From Calditrichia bacterium (GTDB lineage: Bacteria > Calditrichota > Calditrichia > RBG-13-44-9 > J075): a DNA stretch of 64,000 bases. Positions 18,005 to 25,763 of the stretch are shown piece after piece (position 1 is the stretch's first letter; each line of letters starts with the position of its first letter). Made by a program: the position numbers and the translations under genes. A model generated the notes under the pieces. The model worked only from the letters and a program-made list of their open reading frames with translations, was not told the origin of the DNA and did not search any database. The DNA is taken from contig JACKAP010000003.1 in NCBI GenBank assembly GCA_020635015.1, forward strand, positions 1-64,000, written 5' to 3'.

Positions 18005-18919
18005 ATGGATTACCAGGCTATTTTAGAGGAGATCGCCGAGGAGGTGCAGCCCTTTTTCGGTAAAGGCCGGGTGGCCGACTATATTCCCGCCCTGGCCGGG
18101 GTGGCGCCGGGGAAGTTTGGGATGGCGGTACATACCGTGCAGGGAGAGACCTTCCACTGGGGAGATGCCGCCGAGCCCTTTTCGATTCAGAGCATTTCCA
18201 AGCTATTCACCCTGACCATGGCGATGCGTTTTATCGATGACAAGATCTGGGAGAGGGTCGGGAAGGAGCCCTCCGGCAACCCCTTCAACTCCCTGGTGCA
18301 GTTGGAATACGAACAGGGTATTCCCCGAAACCCTTTGATCAATGCCGGAGCGATGGTGATCACCGATTACGTGATCTCCCACACCAGCGATACCCGGGCG
18401 GCCATCCTCTCTTTTGTGCAATATCTGGCCGGAAGTGACGGCGCCGCCTACGACGAGCAGGTCGCCCGTTCCGAGAAGGAGACCGGGCACCGCAATGCCG
18501 CGCTGGCCCATTTCCTGAAAAGCTACGGCCGGCTGGACAATCCGGTGGATACGGTGCTGGATGTGTATTTCCATCAGTGCTCCCTGACCCTGAGCTGCCA
18601 GGGCCTGGCCCGGGCGTTCCTTTTCCTGGCCAACCAGGGAGTTTTTCCGCAAAGCAAGGCCCGGATCATCACGCCTCGCCAGACCAAGCGAATTAACGCT
18701 GTGATGCTCACCTGCGGCATGTACGATGCGGTCGGCGATTTCGCCTTCTGGGTCGGTTTGCCGGGCAAAAGCGGGGTCGGTGGCGGAATTGTGGCGGTGG
18801 ATCCCGGCGAGTTGTGCCTGGCGGTATGGTCGCCGGAGCTGAATGCCTCCGGCAACTCGCTGGTCGGAGCCAAGGCCCTGGAGCTATTTACCACTAAAAC
18901 CGGGCGGTCGATCTTCTAA
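18005..18919 (+). CDS. glsA: Glutaminase
   Basis: A 304-residue cytoplasmic glutaminase of the serine beta-lactamase-like fold, hydrolysing glutamine to glutamate and ammonia. Diagnostic motifs are IQSISKLF with catalytic Ser63 and Lys66, EPSGNPFNS near 95-103, NPLINAGA near 116-123 and the C-terminal GKSGVGGGI. Length matches the E. coli and B. subtilis enzymes (about 308 residues). The ATG follows a GGGAGAT site. The last four bases overlap the end of the convergent EEP gene. Confidence 0.96.
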   Translation: MDYQAILEEIAEEVQPFFGKGRVADYIPALAGVAPGKFGMAVHTVQGETFHWGDAAEPFSIQSISKLFTLTMAMRFIDDKIWERVGKEPSGNPFNSLVQLEYEQGIPRNPLINAGAMVITDYVISHTSDTRAAILSFVQYLAGSDGAAYDEQVARSEKETGHRNAALAHFLKSYGRLDNPVDTVLDVYFHQCSLTLSCQGLARAFLFLANQGVFPQSKARIITPRQTKRINAVMLTCGMYDAVGDFAFWVGLPGKSGVGGGIVAVDPGELCLAVWSPELNASGNSLVGAKALELFTTKTGRSIF

Positions 18920-20121
18920 AGCGGCATCACGTCGGCTACGATCGGCAGATGATCGGAAATGCGGGGTTGCCGGTCGGCGGGCAGATCGATCACCTGGGGC
19001 GGACCATATTCCCCGCAGGGCTGGGTGAGCACCCGGAAGCGCCGCGCAGCCAGCCAGTCCAGCCGCATCGGCACCCTGCCATTCCAGGGGCAGAGCAGGC
19101 GGGCGGCGGTGTCGAACATCCAGCCAGACAGCAGGTGGTTCCGGGTTTTCAGGCGCAGGGTCGGTTCGTGTATATCGTAATAAAGCGTTGCCCGGCTGCT
19201 GTCGTTTAACTGCTTGAAGTCGAATCCATAGCGCCGGAACATGTCAAACACGCACTTTTCAAAGAAAACTTCCGGCGTCATATAATGCGCAATGCCGGCC
19301 CGGATGCCCAGGAAGACCGTCTTATAAAGAAAGCTGAGAAAGAGCCGCCATTTGTTTTCCAGATGATAGGTATGGGTGTTGAGGTCGCCGCCAAATATCT
19401 GCCCCTGCGCCGGCGAGGCCCGGAGGGTGCGCAGGATACATTGCAACTGCCAGGCGCGTTGCAGGGGCGAGCTGTGCAGATCGAGGTGCCCGGCGGCGAA
19501 ATCATATAGCCCTCCGCCGATGGCGATGCGGCAGATCAGGGCCCGCCGCCGCCCCAGGCGCTTTTCCAGCCCGCCAAAATAATCTTTAAATGCCGGCAGG
19601 ACCGGCGCAATGCAGGCATGCATTTTATGCCGTGATAAAATTGCGGTACCGTGCAGGGAAAGGGTGTTTTCCAATTCATGCGACTGCTCCCCTTCATCGC
19701 CCTTGGCCAGTACCAGAAAAGAATTGGCAAAACAGTAGTTCAGCTTCAGACGCCGGGCAATTTCCCGGGGAATATTAAAATTGCCGCTCCGCCCCATGCC
19801 GATATCCACTTCCGTCAGCAGCAGCACATCGGCGCGGGCCAGCACCGGGTTATGCGCCAGGGTGTCGATGATCCCGCTCAGATTGATGCCGCGCTCGATA
19901 TTCCAGGCCGCCACCCGGATTGCCTCCCCCGGGGCGGCCTCGCCGTCATAATGATTCTCCCACTCCAGCCCGTTCTCCACCCGGTGGATCTCCCGGCTAT
20001 ATTGACGGAATAACCCGGACTTTTGGAACGCCCGGCGCGACTTAAATGTTTTGATCTCGTCGAAGATCGGGTTGAGTTGATGGGTCAACTGCTGCGCTGC
20101 GCTGGGGAAGTGAAATTCCAT
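18916..20121 (-). CDS. Endonuclease/exonuclease/phosphatase (EEP) family protein
   Basis: A 401-residue protein with the DNase I-like EEP fold. Visible motifs are VAAWNIERG near 90-98, LLLTEVDIGMGRSG near 119-132 (metal Glu), AGHLDLHSSP near 228-237, GGDLNTHTYH near 262-271 and the terminal SDHLPIVADV. There is no signal peptide, so it acts in the cytoplasm. Family members cleave phosphodiester or phosphomonoester bonds in nucleic acids, inositol phosphates or sphingomyelin; the substrate here cannot be told. It is longer than the minimal 250-residue fold because of an N-terminal 85-residue helical extension. Confidence 0.82.
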   Translation of the reverse strand: MEFHFPSAAQQLTHQLNPIFDEIKTFKSRRAFQKSGLFRQYSREIHRVENGLEWENHYDGEAAPGEAIRVAAWNIERGINLSGIIDTLAHNPVLARADVLLLTEVDIGMGRSGNFNIPREIARRLKLNYCFANSFLVLAKGDEGEQSHELENTLSLHGTAILSRHKMHACIAPVLPAFKDYFGGLEKRLGRRRALICRIAIGGGLYDFAAGHLDLHSSPLQRAWQLQCILRTLRASPAQGQIFGGDLNTHTYHLENKWRLFLSFLYKTVFLGIRAGIAHYMTPEVFFEKCVFDMFRRYGFDFKQLNDSSRATLYYDIHEPTLRLKTRNHLLSGWMFDTAARLLCPWNGRVPMRLDWLAARRFRVLTQPCGEYGPPQVIDLPADRQPRISDHLPIVADVMPL

Positions 20122-20270
20122 CGGCCTTTTTTTGTGGTTGACAGAAGGTGCTTTCGACAGTTAATTATCGCTGCCGGTGACGGTATGCGCCGGCGCAGTC
20201 AATTATGGAAACGGCGCAGGATGAATTCAAGGAGAAAATAAAATTGATTTGCATCTTTGCTTATGCTGAT

Positions 20271-20334
20271 GACCGTGCGGGTGTCGGAGCATGCGCTCGC
20301 ACATTACGGCGCCATGCCCCATGCCCCATGCAAT
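20271..20334. repeat. GCATGGGG-type repeat, copy 2
   Basis: Shares GTGCGGGTGTCGG, a GCACATTACGGCGCCATG block and CCCCATGCCCCATGCA with the copy at 108-202. It lies in the 250-base gap between the EEP and RDD genes; nothing else recognisable is in that gap. Confidence 0.7.
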
Positions 20335-20371
20335 AAATCCCGCATGGTTCTCAGTATGAGCATGCAAATTT

Positions 20372-20980
20372 ATGAGAAATCGATCACAGGACCCCGGATT
20401 TATGGCACCTATCTTTCATCGGTATCATTTTGATCAGAAAAGATACTACCGTCTTCACCCGGCTTCGATCCGCGACCGGATCATGGCCCAGTTAATTGAC
20501 GGGATGATCCTTGGCTTCATTTGCAGCGGATTGTTTTATATGTTCAGTGACGGCAATCTTTACAGTGTCTGGGTATCGCCGATGGTTCCGCAGTATATCG
20601 TTGAGGCGGCCGCCGGGTATTCGCCTGATCCGGCCGACTTCTGGTGGGGCGGTTATTACGGTACTTTCACCCTGCCCTATGGAAAAACCATTCATTTGAG
20701 CTATCCTTCTCCCTTGCTTTGGCTGATTTACATCATCTATTATGCCGGGCTTACCGGTGTTTATGGTCAGACTCCGGGGAAGATGGCTAAAAAACTGGTG
20801 GTGCTGGATTCCGCACAAAACCGGATTTCCGGAGCTGCCGCCGTGCGGCGCTGGTTGGGGTACCTGGTGTCGGTGCTGCCCCTGGGAATCGGCCTGTGGT
20901 GGAAAATTTCCGTTGCGCCCGGACAAACCTGGCATGATGCGATCAGCCGGTCGCAAGTTTATATGTTCGACCGCTCGTAA
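20372..20980 (+). CDS. RDD family membrane protein
   Basis: A 202-residue membrane protein. The RDD family is recognised by the Arg-Asp pair in SIRDRIMAQLIDGMILG near 33-49, YGQTPGKMAKKLVVLD near 131-146 and the end pattern QTWHDAISRSQV. Three or four membrane helices are visible. An in-frame ATG at 20402 would give a protein 10 residues shorter and is equally possible. Function is unknown; some RDD proteins act as Na+/H+ antiporters. A long extracytoplasmic loop (about 65-110, rich in Tyr, Trp and Pro) is unusual for the family. Confidence 0.8.
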   Translation: MRNRSQDPGFMAPIFHRYHFDQKRYYRLHPASIRDRIMAQLIDGMILGFICSGLFYMFSDGNLYSVWVSPMVPQYIVEAAAGYSPDPADFWWGGYYGTFTLPYGKTIHLSYPSPLLWLIYIIYYAGLTGVYGQTPGKMAKKLVVLDSAQNRISGAAAVRRWLGYLVSVLPLGIGLWWKISVAPGQTWHDAISRSQVYMFDRS

Positions 20981-21088
20981 CACCAGAATTTATTGCAGGA
21001 TAATGCTGAAAATTGCAGCAGCGTTTCACAAAATTCGGTTGCATATTGACAATTATTTTACCATTATTCAGGAAACTGAGGTAAAGCC

Positions 21089-21499
21089 ATGCTGGGTAAG
21101 CGGATTAAGAAAAAGCTCGGGATCATCAAAAAAACCGAAATACTGTTGCGGCTTGTCCAGGATGACCAGCCGCTGGATGATATATATCAACAATTAACCG
21201 CCCCGCAAATGCAGGATCTGCGGAATTATCTTGAACAGCAAATCGTGCATTTCTCAGCGCTGCGGGATGAGGAACCGTTGACGGTAGCGACTATCAAGGC
21301 GAAGCTGGAGCCGGTACCGAACTATTATCATAATCAGTATTGCCGGGAGCCTCTGGAAGCTTGCATCAATGAAACCTGCATGGCCTCCAATCCCAGTTGC
21401 TTTTCCAATAAGATGAAAACGCAACTGAAAGTGACACTGGCGATCCTGAGAACGTATCTCACGCCGGTGGAAAAAGAGACCCCCCAGCCGGGCTTGTAA
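21089..21499 (+). CDS. Hypothetical protein with Cys cluster
   Basis: A 136-residue soluble protein I do not recognise. It starts with a basic stretch (GKRIKKKLG) and a helical body containing DIYQQLTAPQMQDLRNYLEQQ. A central Cys-rich segment at about 92-106 has four cysteines (YCREPLEACINETCM, then NPSCFSNK), which could bind a metal or form disulfides. There is no signal peptide. A GAGGTAAAG stretch precedes the ATG. It stands alone between the RDD gene and the HisI-like gene. Confidence 0.55.
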   Translation: MLGKRIKKKLGIIKKTEILLRLVQDDQPLDDIYQQLTAPQMQDLRNYLEQQIVHFSALRDEEPLTVATIKAKLEPVPNYYHNQYCREPLEACINETCMASNPSCFSNKMKTQLKVTLAILRTYLTPVEKETPQPGL

Positions 21500-21766
21500 C
21501 CCTCTACCCCGGAGGTGCCTGCCCACCCATGATCTTATTTATATTCTCGTTCATCCTGTGATAAGTTTTTTGTAGTTATAGATTTCTCACAAAATACGTT
21601 CGAAATGACAGCGTTGTGTCATTCCGAGGTGCCAGCCGAGGAATCTGTAATTTTAGAGAACTTAATTCACAATGTATAAATACATAATTGATAAAATAAT
21701 ACAATCGCAATTGCCGATTTAAATGGATTTGGGTCGGCAGCTATTTACAAAAAGAGGGGTTAGCCT
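21500..21766. other. Intergenic region with GTCATTCCGAGG-type word
   Basis: 267 bases without a gene. It holds TGTCATTCCGAGG followed by GAGGAATCTGT, a word pair that forms dispersed repeats in many FCB genomes. An AT-rich stretch before the HisI-like gene probably contains its promoter. A GAGGGG site precedes that gene. Confidence 0.4.
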
Positions 21767-22168
21767 ATGTCCTTTTTGCGAAAGAAAAAACACGGAAGTA
21801 ACGGTCATGGTGCCCGCCAGGGCAGCGGCGAATTTGTGCTGGATGATGAACACCAGGTTGTATTGAATTCCCGGGGACTGGTACCGGTGGTCCTACAGGA
21901 TATCATCAGTGATGAAGTGCTTCACCTGGGGTATATGGATCGCTGGGCCTTGAATAGCACGCTGGAGGAAAAGACGGTGTACTACTACCGGCGTTCCAGC
22001 GGGCGTCTGGAGAAATTCGGAGAGAAGAAAGGCCTTGAATATGAAGTTAAATCGATTAAATTAGATCGATCCCGGCGTTCGATCCTGATGAGAGTGCTTT
22101 CCCGGGATGAGTCGACTGTAATTGAATCTTCATTCATACACGAGATCGAGGTCCTGACAGAGAGGTAG
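21767..22168 (+). CDS. HisI-like (PRA-CH fold) protein lacking catalytic residues
   Basis: A 133-residue protein. Residues 37-86 align by eye with phosphoribosyl-AMP cyclohydrolase: GLVPVVLQD, EVLHLGYMDRWAL and YYYRRSSGRLEKFGE correspond to the family's GLVPAIVQD, EVLMLAYMN and SRSRGRLWRKGE blocks. However the metal-binding DCDxD motif is replaced by LDRSRRS (99-105), and the downstream catalytic and zinc cysteines are absent. It therefore cannot be a normal histidine-biosynthesis enzyme. It has a basic N-terminus and lies nine bases before the biotin carboxylase gene, so it is probably co-transcribed with the carboxylase genes. A regulatory or nucleotide-binding role is possible but unproven. 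Confidence 0.65.
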   Translation: MSFLRKKKHGSNGHGARQGSGEFVLDDEHQVVLNSRGLVPVVLQDIISDEVLHLGYMDRWALNSTLEEKTVYYYRRSSGRLEKFGEKKGLEYEVKSIKLDRSRRSILMRVLSRDESTVIESSFIHEIEVLTER

Positions 22169-22177
22169 CTTGCTGCT

Positions 22178-23704
22178 ATGAAAAAAATCCGGAAAGTTCT
22201 GGTTGCCAATCGCGGAGAGATCAGCATCAGAATTATGCGCACCTGCCGGGAAATGGGTGTGAAGACCGTGGCGGTCTATTCTGAGGTAGACCGCCAGTCG
22301 CCCCACGTGGCCATGGCCGATGAAGCCTACTGCATCGGGCCGGCAGTGGCGGCGGAGAGTTATCTGAATATCCCCAAAATTCTGGATGTCGCCAAACGGG
22401 CCGGGGCGGATGCGATCCATCCCGGCTACGGTTTTCTGGCGGAAAATGCCCGCTTTGCCCGGGCCGTGCTTGATGCGGGACTGATCTTCATCGGCCCCAA
22501 TCCCGACACCATCAGCCTGATGGGCAGCAAAACCGAGTCGCGTAAAACCATGATGGATGCCGGCGTTCCGGTGGTGCCCGGCGCCCGCGATGCCCTGGAA
22601 ACGGTGGAAGACGCCCGGGCGATGGCCGATCAGATGGGCGGCTATCCGGTACTGATCAAAGCCGCTGCCGGTGGGGGAGGGAAGGGGATGCGCACCGTGC
22701 GCCGCCCGGAAGACCTCGCCCGCGCTTTCGATGCGGCCCGGGGTGAAGCGCAGAAAGCCTTCGGTGATGCTACCGTCTATGTCGAAAAATTTATCGAAGC
22801 CCCCAAGCATATCGAAATTCAGATTATTGCCGATCAGCATGATAATGTGCTCTACCTCTGGGAGCGAGACTGTTCGATCCAGCGCCGCCATCAGAAGGTG
22901 ATCGAAGAATGCCCCTCGATGGTGCTGACCCCCGAGCAGCGGGAGGCGATGGGAGCGGTGGCGGTGCAGGCCGCCCGGGCCTGTGGTTACGTCAATGCCG
23001 GGACCGTGGAATTTCTCTTTGACAGCGAAGGCCATTTTTATTTCCTGGAGATGAACACCCGCCTGCAGGTGGAGCATCCGGTGACCGAAGTGGTGCTGGG
23101 GCTCGACCTGGTGAAGCTGCAGTTGCTCGCCGCCGAAGGTCATCCGCTGCCCCTGCGCCAGGAAGACCTCTCGCCCCGCGGCCATGCCCTGGAATGCCGC
23201 ATCAACGCGGAGGATGTCTACAACAATTTTGTACCCTCTACCGGGCAGGTGACCCACCTGAAGCACCCCGAGGGCCCCGGGGTACGGGTCGATAGCGGCA
23301 TCACCGCCTTCTCGGAGATCTCCCGCTTCTATGATCCGATGGCCGCCAAGCTGATCACCTGGGCGGAAACCCGCGACGAGGCGATCGAGCGCATGAAACG
23401 GGCGCTGCTGGAATTTCAGATCGAAGGCATTAAGACCACCATCCCGTTCTGCCTCGCCGTGCTGGACCATCCCGAATTTCGCAGCGGCAAGTTTACCACC
23501 AAATTTGTGGAGCAATACTGGGACTCCCTCAAAGCCGCCGGCAGTGCCGACGCCGATCTTCTGGAGGTGATTGCCGCGGCAGTGGCCTATCACCAGGATC
23601 AAGCCGGCGCGGCCACCCGCGCAGAGGTGAACCACGCACCGGGCCGGGCGGAAATCTCCCCCTGGAAAATGCGGGCTTTGCAAGACATGCGGAGGTCGAA
23701 ATGA
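22178..23704 (+). CDS. accC: Biotin carboxylase subunit of acyl-CoA carboxylase
   Basis: A 508-residue ATP-grasp enzyme that carboxylates biotin with bicarbonate and ATP. It shows LVANRGEISIRIMRT at the N-terminus, HPGYGFLAENA near 75-85, the glycine loop AAAGGGGKGM near 161-170, the RRHQKVIEE segment near 236-244, and EMNTRLQVEHPVTE near 291-304. It is longer than E. coli AccC (449), with a C-terminal linker resembling PccA-type subunits. Its TGA overlaps the ATG of the biotin carrier gene. With methylmalonyl-CoA epimerase at 32.5 kb, a propionyl-CoA carboxylase role is plausible; acetyl- or pyruvate-type use cannot be excluded. Confidence 0.93.
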   Translation: MKKIRKVLVANRGEISIRIMRTCREMGVKTVAVYSEVDRQSPHVAMADEAYCIGPAVAAESYLNIPKILDVAKRAGADAIHPGYGFLAENARFARAVLDAGLIFIGPNPDTISLMGSKTESRKTMMDAGVPVVPGARDALETVEDARAMADQMGGYPVLIKAAAGGGGKGMRTVRRPEDLARAFDAARGEAQKAFGDATVYVEKFIEAPKHIEIQIIADQHDNVLYLWERDCSIQRRHQKVIEECPSMVLTPEQREAMGAVAVQAARACGYVNAGTVEFLFDSEGHFYFLEMNTRLQVEHPVTEVVLGLDLVKLQLLAAEGHPLPLRQEDLSPRGHALECRINAEDVYNNFVPSTGQVTHLKHPEGPGVRVDSGITAFSEISRFYDPMAAKLITWAETRDEAIERMKRALLEFQIEGIKTTIPFCLAVLDHPEFRSGKFTTKFVEQYWDSLKAAGSADADLLEVIAAAVAYHQDQAGAATRAEVNHAPGRAEISPWKMRALQDMRRSK

Positions 23705-24204
23705 AATACTTCCTAAAAAGAGCCGATGACTTTGCCGAGGTGGATATCGTTGCTGAAAACGGCCAGTTGGCGATTCACAAGGATGGCCGGAACTACCAGG
23801 TCGATCTGGTCAGCCTGGGCAACAACCGCTATTCCCTGGTGATCGATCACCAGGTTTATTCGGTGGAAGCGGTGAATGATTCCCGCACCGTGCGCCTGGT
23901 GCTGAATCAACGCGAATATCAGGTGACCGTGCTGAACCAGCGCCAGAAAGTGGCCCAGGATCTCTTTGGCGACAGCGATGCCGATGATCTGCAAGGCGAT
24001 GTGAGCGCTCCGATGCCCGGCATGGTGCTGAAGATCGAAGTGGCCCCCGGCCAGCAGGTGGAGCAAGGACAGCCGTTATTGATTATCGAAGCGATGAAAA
24101 TGGAAAATGAAATTCGATCACCGATCAGCGGAACGGTGACCGAAATCCTGGTTAAGCCGAATCAGGCTGTGGAAAAAGACGATACCATGATCCGGATCGA
24201 ATAA
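23701..24204 (+). CDS. Biotin carboxyl carrier subunit
   Basis: A 167-residue protein whose C-terminal about 70 residues form a biotinyl domain: SAPMPGMVLKIEV near 102-114 and the biotin-attachment motif EAMKMENE with Lys133. The N-terminal about 95 residues form a beta-rich domain like the one between biotin carboxylase and carrier parts in PccA-type subunits. A DSDADD linker separates the two. It overlaps the biotin carboxylase gene by four bases, so the pair works as a split PccA. The carboxyltransferase gene is not in this window. Confidence 0.9.
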   Translation: MKYFLKRADDFAEVDIVAENGQLAIHKDGRNYQVDLVSLGNNRYSLVIDHQVYSVEAVNDSRTVRLVLNQREYQVTVLNQRQKVAQDLFGDSDADDLQGDVSAPMPGMVLKIEVAPGQQVEQGQPLLIIEAMKMENEIRSPISGTVTEILVKPNQAVEKDDTMIRIE

Positions 24205-24352
24205 CCGCCCGCGAAAAATACCGTTTGCGCATTTGTTGTCAACATCACGCGATTCCGCCGTTTTTCGACTACCTTAGATTGCATGCCCGGCCGCCGGACA
24301 GCGTTTTGAGCGGCTGCCAAATAGATATCTTACAATCAAAAGGTCGTGAAGA

Positions 24353-25504
24353 ATGAGACGCAGAATTGCTGGCATTATGATATCTGGTTTGCTCGGCCTT
24401 CTGCTATTCCCCTCTTGTACAACGCAGCGGATAACGCCCGCTCAACCTCCACAATATACGGAAGAAATCAACCGACTACAGGCACAGCTGCAGCAACAGC
24501 CCGATGATGTGAACGCCTTGCGGGAACTGGGCGTGCTGTATCATAAAACCCGAGAACACCGGAAGGCGATTGCCGTTCTGAAAAAGGTGCTGTCCCTCCG
24601 CCCCGCAGATTTACGCAGCGCCTGCTATCTGGGGTTAAGCTATGAGTTTAGCCGCGAATTTCTCCTGGCGAAAAGCAGCTATGAATCCGCCCTGAGTGAT
24701 AGTTTACAAAATGCCTACCATCGTTGGCTGCGCGGCCGGGTGAACTTGTTGCATCGAAGACAGTTGCGTAATGAACTGGTGCTGATGCTAAAACAAAACA
24801 GCCGCTACCCGAGCGGCGTTCCCGCCGGTTCGCCGCGCCAAAAAGTGGTCGTGTTACCGGTAACCTATCTTGGCAACGACAATAAGCTGGCTGTGCTCGG
24901 CAAAGGGTTTACCGAGATGCTGATCGCCGATCTATCGCGAATCGAGGCGCTGAAGGTGGTGGAACGGATGGAGGTGGAAATGCTGATGGAGGAGGTGCAG
25001 CGGCGGGAATCGCTGCGGCAGGTGCAGAATACCACCTCGGGCATCGGCCGATTGCTCGAGGCCGACATCATGATTCGCTGCGGATTTAATGTGCTCGACG
25101 GGCAAATCATCTGGGATGTGGCGCTGTGGGATCTCTCCAACGGGGAATTTCCCGGCACCAGTACCATCGCCGGCGATTTGAACGAGATGCTTCATCTGCA
25201 GAAGGCAATTACCTTTGATCTGGTCGATGCGCTGCAAATCGAGTTAGGCCCGGCGGTGCGGAAGCTGATCGAGATGGAGCCTACCGCCGACTTCCAGGCC
25301 TTCCTGGCCTATAGCGCCGGCCTGGCGAAGGAAGATAGCGGCGCTTATGAAGAGGCGCTGATCTATTTGCAGAAAGCGCTTGAATTAGACCCGTCATTCA
25401 GCGCTTGCGCCGCCAAAATCGATGAAAACATTGCCCTCACCCTCGCCTTAAAAGACCCGGACAAAGCCGCGATGGGTGGCGGGTTTGCGGGACGTGCCAG
25501 GTAG
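24353..25504 (+). CDS. TPR lipoprotein with CsgG/FlgO-like domain
   Basis: A 383-residue lipoprotein (signal ending LLFPSC, Cys22). Residues about 40-150 contain TPR-like helical repeats (DDVNALRELGVLYHKTREHRKAI). Residues about 165-310 resemble a CsgG/FlgO/TolB-N type domain (KVVVLPVTYLGNDNKLAVLGKGFTEML, LSRIEALKVVER, ADIMIRCGFNVLDGQIIWD). Another TPR occurs near 330-360. Such proteins occur at the outer-membrane periplasmic face and are often encoded near signalling or secretion systems. No operon partner is obvious. The carboxylase genes end 148 bases upstream. Confidence 0.7.
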   Translation: MRRRIAGIMISGLLGLLLFPSCTTQRITPAQPPQYTEEINRLQAQLQQQPDDVNALRELGVLYHKTREHRKAIAVLKKVLSLRPADLRSACYLGLSYEFSREFLLAKSSYESALSDSLQNAYHRWLRGRVNLLHRRQLRNELVLMLKQNSRYPSGVPAGSPRQKVVVLPVTYLGNDNKLAVLGKGFTEMLIADLSRIEALKVVERMEVEMLMEEVQRRESLRQVQNTTSGIGRLLEADIMIRCGFNVLDGQIIWDVALWDLSNGEFPGTSTIAGDLNEMLHLQKAITFDLVDALQIELGPAVRKLIEMEPTADFQAFLAYSAGLAKEDSGAYEEALIYLQKALELDPSFSACAAKIDENIALTLALKDPDKAAMGGGFAGRAR

Positions 25505-25553
25505 GGTCGAGTCGCGACTTGATTTATATTACATTAAGCTTTTTAAAATTCAG

Positions 25554-25656
25554 GTATTTGGGTAGATGAAGCGATGGAATTGAGGTTTTGCGCGTTCTTC
25601 CTTTTATAGCGACACTATGAATAGTGTCGCTATAAAAGGAATAGCTACCCAAATAC
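25554..25656. repeat. Nested inverted repeat around a 20-bp-arm palindrome
   Basis: Outer arms GTATTTGGGTAG (25554-25565) and CTACCCAAATAC (25645-25656) enclose a perfect palindrome with 20-bp arms (25599-25618 and 25621-25640) separated by two bases. It lies between convergent genes and contains no ORF. It could be a terminator for both, or a small non-autonomous mobile element. Confidence 0.75.
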
Positions 25657-25671
25657 AAATTCAGGATCAGC

Positions 25672-25736
25672 ACTTGGTCATTGGTTATTGGCAAAGAACT
25701 GCCTTAACCAAAAGCCAAGAACCAATGGCCAACGAC
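25672..25736. repeat. TTGGTCATTGGTTATTGG-type inverted repeat
   Basis: Left arm ACTTGGTCATTGGTTATTGG and right arm with ACCAAAAGCCAAGAACCAATGGCC form an imperfect dyad. Similar words occur at 63678-63743 and 1855-1897. Confidence 0.6.
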
Positions 25737-25763
25737 AATTTATAAAGTGCAAATTACTCAACC

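Noticed and set aside
22130..23683. 517-codon frame antisense to accC
   Set aside because: Same reason: the accC reading has all ATP-grasp motifs and the antisense product has none.
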